DNA of 19,850 nt from CAYPNF01 sp964411985 (GTDB lineage Bacteria > Verrucomicrobiota > Verrucomicrobiia > Limisphaerales > J093), in the NCBI GenBank assembly GCA_964411985.1, contig CAYPNF010000097.1:1-19850 (forward strand). The letters are read 5' to 3'. Position 1 is the first letter of the stretch, and every line of letters begins with the position of its first letter. The position numbers and the translations under genes were made by a program. Positions 15,075 to 19,850 of this stretch are shown piece after piece. The notes under the pieces are model-generated. The model worked only from the letters and a program-made list of their open reading frames with translations. It was not told the origin of the DNA and ran no database searches.

Positions 15075-16010
15075 ATGAAATCCAAAGACAGGCTTTCCCT
15101 GCGTGGCGTTTTTGCCGCCCTCGTCACGCCCATGTGTAAAGATGAGGAAATCGACTACGACCGGCTCGGCGGTTTCGCGGATCATCTTGTCCGCAAAGGG
15201 GTGCATGGTTTGGTGCCCCTGGGGAGTACCGGCGAATACTATGCGCTCAACGAGGACGAGCGAGAACGCGTCCTTCTGACCACCCTGGAAGCGGCCGCCG
15301 GGCGGGTACCGGTCGTGGCGGGCACCAATGCGGGTTCCACCCGAGACGTGATTGCCTTCTCCCGTCAGGCGGAGCAGCTCGGCTGCGATGGCGTGATGCT
15401 GGCAGCCCCCTACTACTCCTTGCCCAGGCCGGACGAGTTATTCGCCCACTTCAAGGCCGTGAACAATGCCATCGGGGTTCCGATCATTCTCTACAACTAC
15501 CCCGGGCGAACGGGGGTGGATATGTCACCGGAATTCATCGAGAAGCTGGCGACCCTCAAGAATCTGCGTTACGTCAAGGAAAGCACTGGCGAAATGCCGC
15601 GTATCACAGAATTGATGCGCCGGTGTGGCGATCGTCTCGGGATCTTTTGCGGCTGCGACACCATTTCCCTGGAAACGTTGATGGTGGGTGCGATCGGATG
15701 GGTGGGTGGCGTGGCAAACGTTTTGCCTGTGTCTCACGCCAAGCTGTACGAGTTGACGGTGGTGAAGAAGGACTACGTTCGCGCCCGGAAGCTCTTCTTT
15801 GAGATGCTGCCGGTCCTGGAACTGATGGAAGGCGGAGGGAAATACACACAATGGGTGAAGGCAGCGTGCGGATTGATGGGATACGACTGTGGCGCGCCGC
15901 GCAGGCCGTTGGGACCGGCGTCGAAAGCGGAAAAGGCACAGCTCCTGGCCGCCCTTCACAAGAGTAAGGAAGGCCAAAAAGCGCGGGTGTCTGCGGCAGA
16001 CGCCAGGTAG
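15075..16010 (+). CDS. lhpC: 1-pyrroline-4-hydroxy-2-carboxylate deaminase (DapA/NAL family)
   Basis: A DapA-family Schiff-base enzyme of 311 residues. In this context it should dehydrate and deaminate 1-pyrroline-4-hydroxy-2-carboxylate to 2-oxoglutarate semialdehyde plus ammonia. Key residues are visible: the carboxylate-binding loop GSTGE (50-54), Tyr140 in ILYNYPGRTG and the Schiff-base Lys168 in RYVKESTG. Tyr-to-Lys spacing (28) matches E. coli DapA (133 and 161). A true dihydrodipicolinate synthase would normally sit with lysine genes, whereas here all neighbours are hydroxyproline enzymes. It is the last gene of the operon, and a repeat cluster begins right after its stop. The C-terminal tail (HKSKEGQKARVSAADAR) is polar and probably disordered. 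Confidence 0.9.
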   Translation: MKSKDRLSLRGVFAALVTPMCKDEEIDYDRLGGFADHLVRKGVHGLVPLGSTGEYYALNEDERERVLLTTLEAAAGRVPVVAGTNAGSTRDVIAFSRQAEQLGCDGVMLAAPYYSLPRPDELFAHFKAVNNAIGVPIILYNYPGRTGVDMSPEFIEKLATLKNLRYVKESTGEMPRITELMRRCGDRLGIFCGCDTISLETLMVGAIGWVGGVANVLPVSHAKLYELTVVKKDYVRARKLFFEMLPVLELMEGGGKYTQWVKAACGLMGYDCGAPRRPLGPASKAEKAQLLAALHKSKEGQKARVSAADAR

Positions 16011-16041
16011 GTCTGCGGGGTTTTGGGGTGCGGTGCGGAGC

Positions 16042-16059
16042 AAAGCGAAGTACCGCTTT
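16042..16059. terminator. Short hairpin with A/T flanks, possible bidirectional terminator
   Basis: AAAGCG-AAGTAC-CGCTTT is a 6-bp stem with a 6-nt loop, 32 bp after the deaminase stop. A second copy lies at 16199-16214 and is followed by T-rich text. The stem is short, so terminator function is uncertain, but the place between convergent genes fits. Confidence 0.35.
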
Positions 16060-16122
16060 TGGGACCTTTAGAAAGGGCGGAGAGTGTCGAGGGGTTGAAG
16101 GGGAAAGCGGCACCTGGGGGCG

Positions 16123-16188
16123 CCGCACTCCAAGACCTGGCGGAGTTCGGGGGGGCCTTCCGCTGTGGCGACAGCTTTTGGAGTGCGG
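16123..16188. repeat. 66-bp palindromic unit with 11-bp perfect arms
   Basis: CCGCACTCCAA at the left end pairs exactly with TTGGAGTGCGG at the right end. Inside, CTGT-GGCG-ACAG (16163-16174) can form a smaller stem. As RNA or single-stranded DNA it would fold into a long arm, like REP/BIME-type units. Confidence 0.7.
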
Positions 16189-16495
16189 TGGGGAGCGAAG
16201 CGAAGTACCGCTTTTTCCCCTTTTCGTGGGCGAGGGTAGAGGGGGGTGAGGCAGGGCGGAAGGAGGGGAAAGCGGCGGTGTGGGGTCCAACGCCCTCGGT
16301 CATCGTCCCTCATCCCTCGCGGTCGTCGTCGTCGTCCTCGTCCTCGAAACCTTGGCTTCCACTCAATCGCCGAGGAGGAGGGACGAGCAGGAGCACGAGC
16401 ACGAAGGAAGAAGGAGGGTCGCACGCACTCTCCAAGACCTGGCGGAGTTCGGGGGGGCCTTCCGGGCGGGCGATACTTTTGGAATGCGGTGAGCG

Positions 16496-16522
16496 ATAAA
16501 GCGCCACGGGGTGCCGTAGCGC
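16496..16522 (-). terminator. Hairpin after the aldose epimerase gene, candidate terminator
   Basis: On the minus strand GCGC-T-ACGG-CACC-CCGT-G-GCGC (16501-16522) forms a stem with one T/G-type mismatch, followed by TTTAT. It starts 18 bp after the epimerase stop. The T-tract is short. Confidence 0.45.
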
Positions 16523-16539
16523 TCCAGAGGGCCGGCCCC

Positions 16540-17691
16540 TTACTTCGCCGCAAAACGGAAAACGGTGGTGGACTGGAAGACCTTTCCCGGACGAAGCAGA
16601 ACCGAGGGGAAATTGGGCTTATTGATGGAGTCCGGGTAGTGCTGGGTCTCGAGGCAAAAGCCGCCATGCCTAGGATAGGTCACCCCGCGGGTACCCACCA
16701 CACTTCCGTCCATGTGGTTCGCGGTGTAGAGCTGCACTCCCGGCTCAGTGGTTAAGACTTCCATCACTCGGCCGCTGACCGGCTCGTAAGCACGCGCCGC
16801 CGGCGTGAGGGACTTGCCTCCGTTTCGAATCACGTAGTTGTGATCGTATCCAGCAGGCTTTAGTCCGGTCTTGCTGAGTCGTTCGCCAATGGTATGGGCT
16901 TCAGTGAAGTCCATGGCGGTTCCCTTGACTGGGGCAATCTCCCCTGTAGGCACCAAGCCTTCGTCGGCGAGCGTGTAGGAATCCGCCTGCAAGATCAGTT
17001 CGTGTCCAAGGACATCCCCTGCCCCAGCCAGGTTGAAGTAGCTATGGTTCGTCAGGTTGACCGGTGTCGCTTTATCAGTCACCGCCTCGTAGTCGATTCG
17101 CAGTTCGTTGTTTGCCGAGACCGTATAAAGGACTTTGACGTCGAGGTTACCGGGATAGCCCTCTTCACCATCCACGCTTCGGTAGGTGAATTCGATGACG
17201 ACCTCCGTGTCGGTTTGGCGCGAGATCTTGGATTTCCATACTTTCTTGTCGAAACCCTGGATACCGCCGTGGATATGGTTGGGCCCGTTGTTCTTCGCCA
17301 CCCGGTATTCCTGCCCGTCGATGGTGAACTTCGCGTTGCCGATCCGGTTGGCCACCCGCCCGGCGATCGCCCCGAAGAAGGGATGTCCTTTCAAATAGCG
17401 CTCCAGTGTCTCAAAACCCAGCACCACATTCCCCGCCTTCCCGGTCCGATCAGGAACCCAACACTCGGTAATGATCAACCCGTAATCGGTGACCTTGCAG
17501 ACCATGCCTTTGGGGGTGGTGATGGTGTAGAGGTGAACCACAGTTCCATCGGGAGTGTGGCCGAACGTGGTAGCTTGGACTTGCATGGAAGGTTTCTCGG
17601 CGGCAGAGGCGCGTCCATGGATGCCTACACCTACCGCCAAGAACAAGATTCCCATCCAGAGACTTCGTAGCGGGCAGCTGCAGCGTTTCAT
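16540..17691 (-). CDS. galM: Secreted aldose 1-epimerase (mutarotase)
   Basis: Interconverts alpha and beta anomers of aldoses. A signal peptide (MKRCSCPLRSLWMGILFLAVGVGIHGRASAAE) means it should act in the periplasm or outside. 383 residues; after signal removal the length is normal. Family marks are present: GNAKFTIDGQEYRVAKNNGPNHIHGG (His139, His141), the catalytic acid His216 in VNLTNHSYFNLAG, the sugar-contact DHNYVI, and catalytic base Glu348 in GGFCLETQHYPDS. It lies 116 bp downstream of a glycoside-hydrolase-like gene on the same strand, so it may handle sugars released by that enzyme. ATG 17691 has no clear ribosome site; Met13 (17655) is an alternative that still leaves a signal peptide. 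It converges with the hydroxyproline operon. Confidence 0.93.
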   Translation of the reverse strand: MKRCSCPLRSLWMGILFLAVGVGIHGRASAAEKPSMQVQATTFGHTPDGTVVHLYTITTPKGMVCKVTDYGLIITECWVPDRTGKAGNVVLGFETLERYLKGHPFFGAIAGRVANRIGNAKFTIDGQEYRVAKNNGPNHIHGGIQGFDKKVWKSKISRQTDTEVVIEFTYRSVDGEEGYPGNLDVKVLYTVSANNELRIDYEAVTDKATPVNLTNHSYFNLAGAGDVLGHELILQADSYTLADEGLVPTGEIAPVKGTAMDFTEAHTIGERLSKTGLKPAGYDHNYVIRNGGKSLTPAARAYEPVSGRVMEVLTTEPGVQLYTANHMDGSVVGTRGVTYPRHGGFCLETQHYPDSINKPNFPSVLLRPGKVFQSTTVFRFAAK

Positions 17692-17807
17692 AGGCGCAAA
17701 CAGTGAATCGTTAATTCCGACAACAGCAGCAGTCTGACGAATCCCAGCCCCTTAGGCAAGATCTCTCCAGAATACCTAAAAGGCTCAATGTCGCGCTTCC
17801 GCTGCGC
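17692..17807. other. Short spacer between glycoside-hydrolase-like gene and galM
   Basis: 116 bp with no gene and no convincing promoter. Short GCGC-type complementarity follows the upstream stop, but no T-tract makes it a terminator. Co-transcription of the two genes remains possible. Confidence 0.4.
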
Positions 17808-19850
17808 TCACTTGCGCTTTTCCCAACTGAACTCGAGCTCGTTGGCCCAATGCGTCGCCCAGTCGTTATGGAAGGTGAGGCAGTTCTCCTTGGAGACGCT
17901 ACGGCCCGAGGCGAGTTCCAGGGCGGGGCCTCGGTTGTCGTTGATCCGATAGGTGAACTTGACCGGTTTTCCGCGCAGCATGCTCTTTCGGACCTCGGGG
18001 ATTTCACTCCAGGGGATCGCGGCCTCCACCAAGCGGGTGTTCCCCTCGCGACGCATGCTCAGCTTTCCGGTATTCACCGCCCCCCCGTCGAGAGGGGCCT
18101 TGGGTTGCCTGGGATAAAAGTGTTTCCGGGGCATACCGGGAGCCAGTAAACGAAAGATCTCGGTTCCGCCTCCGTAAGCCTCTGCCACCTGATTCAGAGC
18201 GAACTCGTAGTCCGTGTCGGGATAGGCCATGTAGCGGGGCATGGTTCCCGAAGGATGGGAAAGCATCGATTTCTTCGAGCTTGGCAGCGCATTGAACGCA
18301 ATCTGGAAGTTGTCAGTGTCATTTCCCGAGGGGATCTCGAAATTGCGCCGATAGGTGAATCGCCTCACTCCCGCAGGCCAGACCAACGGCTTTGCGCCAT
18401 CCTGGGGCTTGCTGTAGGAAGTCTCCGGATAGAAATAGGAATCGTCATCCCGCGAGGCGTAGCGCGGGCCACCTGCGAAGGAGGTTGAATCTGCCACCTT
18501 GGCGGAAAAGTAGAAATACTGGTCGTCGTAAGCCATGAATGCGACCCCCGTTCCTGATGCGACGCTGTCATCGTACGTTCCAAAAGGCAGCCAAGCCTTT
18601 TCGGTGAGGCTGGCACGGATCGCTACCCCGCCCACGGGCTGAGGCAAGGCCCCTGTCCAATCTTCCAGGTCGCCATCGACCTGGATCGTCTTTCGGGAAA
18701 TCACGTTCACATGCATCGATTCGCGATGGAACGCTTTTCCGTCGGCCCCGGCATCGAAAGTCAAGGTCAAGGGATAGGTGTTGTCGGGTGCCACCTGCCC
18801 TTGTTTCACGCGGACGAGGATCTCCCGGGTCTGGTGGGGCATCAGAGACATGTCCAGGTTCGGTTGCTCAAACTCGAGACCTGGCGAGGACCACTGGAGG
18901 CGCCCCTGGATGGGACGATTGAGGATGTTGCTGAGGCGAACGCGCAGTGTTGGACGCTGGGGGATGGGCGCGGCAAAATCGGAAACTTCGACCGATACCG
19001 GCTCGTACCCTTCGATCCTGGCGGTCTTGATGCCTGCGACGAGTCGAGAGAACGACCCAGGTACTCCCGTGGTTCTAAGAAAATATCCCAGACCATTCAG
19101 CGGAACGACGATCGTCTGGTCGCGAGCAGGAAGCGGGTTTCCATAGAAATCGAATAGGACAAACTCCCCCGCTCGATTCTCCAGGACCAACCGGGCATTG
19201 GTCATAACGTAGGCAGCTTCCAACTGTTTCTCGAGCGCCGGACGATCCTTCCCGGTAGCAGCGTTCAACTTCTCCTCCAGTGCTTGCACTTTCTCCCGAC
19301 TCTCGAGACTCCTCACGCCTCGGAACAGGGTGCGGTTTCGATCATAGACAGCTCCAAGATCCCCAAGAACCACCAGGGTGCCATCGTCCTTGGACTGCAG
19401 CTCTTCAAAGGCATAAACCCATGGCAACCCGTTCCGGAAGAGGATCTCCCGAAAAGGGCGCTGTCCGATGAACTGCTGAGAGGCCGCCACCGCTACAGCG
19501 GGCGACCAGGCATAGGCCACCGACACATTTTTCCCGACCAGGTCCTTTCGCCAGTGCATTTCATAGACGTTGCCGTGGTAGATTCCCGCAGTTCGGCTCT
19601 GCCCCTGCGAGCGCATCGAAGCGATCACGGCCGCCACCCGGTCCTCCGAGTTGGCGATCCAGCTTTCCGTGTCCCAAACTCGTACCGGTCCGTAGGGAGA
19701 CTTGCGCCTCATCCAGGCGGGCTCCAGGGCAGGATCGGCTGCGAGGGGCTGGTAGTGGATACTCACAAAGTCGAGCCATTTCAGGAATCGGTTCGAGCCA
19801 TCGGCGAACAGCTTGTCTCGGGTGTTGGTGGAGGAACACGCCCCACCGAT
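17808..19850 (-). CDS. Glycoside-hydrolase-like protein with CBM9-like C-terminal domain (5' end outside window)
   Basis: 680 residues are visible and the frame is open to the right edge, so the start lies outside. The first in-frame GTG (19766) is internal because family-like text precedes it (SNRFLKWLDFVSIHYQPL). The visible N-terminal part looks like the second half of a TIM-barrel glycosidase of clan GH-A type. WLDFVSIHYQ and a strand-end acidic motif VRVWDTESW (Glu at visible residue 62) would suit the nucleophile strand. A beta-sandwich stretch follows. From about residue 387, IQVDGDLEDWTG begins a CBM9/DOMON-like domain with paired aromatic and acidic text (AYDDQYFYFSAKVAD, RLVEAAIPWSEIPE). 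Substrate is unknown. It precedes galM on the same strand. The exact GH family is not recognised, hence the cautious name. Confidence 0.72.
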   Translation of the reverse strand: MGGACSSTNTRDKLFADGSNRFLKWLDFVSIHYQPLAADPALEPAWMRRKSPYGPVRVWDTESWIANSEDRVAAVIASMRSQGQSRTAGIYHGNVYEMHWRKDLVGKNVSVAYAWSPAVAVAASQQFIGQRPFREILFRNGLPWVYAFEELQSKDDGTLVVLGDLGAVYDRNRTLFRGVRSLESREKVQALEEKLNAATGKDRPALEKQLEAAYVMTNARLVLENRAGEFVLFDFYGNPLPARDQTIVVPLNGLGYFLRTTGVPGSFSRLVAGIKTARIEGYEPVSVEVSDFAAPIPQRPTLRVRLSNILNRPIQGRLQWSSPGLEFEQPNLDMSLMPHQTREILVRVKQGQVAPDNTYPLTLTFDAGADGKAFHRESMHVNVISRKTIQVDGDLEDWTGALPQPVGGVAIRASLTEKAWLPFGTYDDSVASGTGVAFMAYDDQYFYFSAKVADSTSFAGGPRYASRDDDSYFYPETSYSKPQDGAKPLVWPAGVRRFTYRRNFEIPSGNDTDNFQIAFNALPSSKKSMLSHPSGTMPRYMAYPDTDYEFALNQVAEAYGGGTEIFRLLAPGMPRKHFYPRQPKAPLDGGAVNTGKLSMRREGNTRLVEAAIPWSEIPEVRKSMLRGKPVKFTYRINDNRGPALELASGRSVSKENCLTFHNDWATHWANELEFSWEKRK

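Larger units (their letters stand above)
16011..16539. repeat. Cluster of GC-rich modular palindromic repeats between convergent genes
   Basis: 529 bp without a credible gene, built from repeated modules. A 35-bp direct repeat is identical at 16128-16162 and 16430-16464, including a run of seven G. A second 35-bp module at 16029-16063 and 16184-16218 shares AAGCGAAGTACCGCTTTT and differs at only a few positions. GGGGAAAGCGGC occurs at 16100-16111 and 16265-16276. CCGCACTCCAA (16123-16133) and TTGGAGTGCGG (16178-16188) are perfect inverted arms enclosing the first 35-bp copy; the second copy has degenerate arms. A (TCG)n-like tract lies at 16323-16346 and a purine-rich tract at about 16367-16417. 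The open frames here encode only repeat-derived Pro/Arg/Gly-rich text. Confidence 0.8.

Noticed and set aside
13967..15133. 388-codon minus-strand open frame
   Set aside because: Antisense to the aldehyde dehydrogenase, which has both catalytic residues at canonical positions. The His/Gly/Arg-rich composition is typical of a shadow frame.
15075..16010. DapA-family gene considered as a lysine-biosynthetic dihydrodipicolinate synthase
   Set aside because: All the conserved Schiff-base residues are shared by the wider family, but the operon context is entirely hydroxyproline catabolism.
16323..16346. TCG tract considered as part of a CRISPR or coding microsatellite
   Set aside because: There are no regularly spaced repeats with unique spacers, and no gene frame uses it.
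15604..16667. Minus- and plus-strand frames rich in Pro, Arg and Ser across the repeat cluster
   Set aside because: Their text follows the nucleotide repeats (for example PPRTPPGLG recurring), they overlap each other and they have no ribosome sites. They are repeat-derived, not genes.

Overview
The window looks like a piece of a Gram-negative, plant-matter-degrading bacterial chromosome of moderately high GC. Secreted glycosidases, a lipoprotein phosphoesterase, a MacAB-type export system and structured intergenic repeats would suit the Verrucomicrobiota (soil or freshwater type) or a related PVC lineage. That assignment is inference; no rRNA or marker gene is present.

Layout. (1) 1-3271, minus strand: a three-gene operon for an efflux/export system: MacA-like adaptor, MacB-like ATPase and a separate MacB-like permease that is cut by the left edge. 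(2) 3272-3580: intergenic DNA with a probable terminator hairpin. (3) 3581-8652, minus strand: a GH106-like alpha-L-rhamnosidase candidate preceded by a purple-acid-phosphatase-like lipoprotein, 32 bp apart. (4) 8704-9674, plus strand: an Xre/RES toxin-antitoxin pair with a palindromic operator lying on its promoter. (5) 9675-9961: intergenic DNA with a long imperfect inverted repeat. (6) 9962-16010, plus strand: a six-gene operon that accounts for the whole catabolism of trans-4-hydroxy-L-proline to 2-oxoglutarate (epimerase, three-subunit D-hydroxyproline dehydrogenase, semialdehyde dehydrogenase, DapA-family deaminase). (7) 16011-16539: a cluster of GC-rich palindromic repeats between convergent genes. 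(8) 16540-19850, minus strand: a secreted aldose 1-epimerase and a large glycoside-hydrolase-like protein with a CBM9-like C-terminal domain, whose start lies beyond the right edge.

How it fits together. The hydroxyproline operon is the best-supported functional unit. Its reactions run epimerase, flavin/iron-sulfur dehydrogenase, deaminase/dehydratase, then NAD(P)-dependent semialdehyde dehydrogenase. The three dehydrogenase subunits overlap by 4-8 bp at their junctions, as expected of a stoichiometric complex. Secreted rhamnosidase-like, glycosidase-like and epimerase genes lie on both sides, so the region may serve growth on hydroxyproline-rich plant glycoproteins; that link is a hypothesis. 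I see no clearly unprecedented system. The least explained items are the two intergenic repeat elements and the glycine-rich insert in the MacA-like protein.
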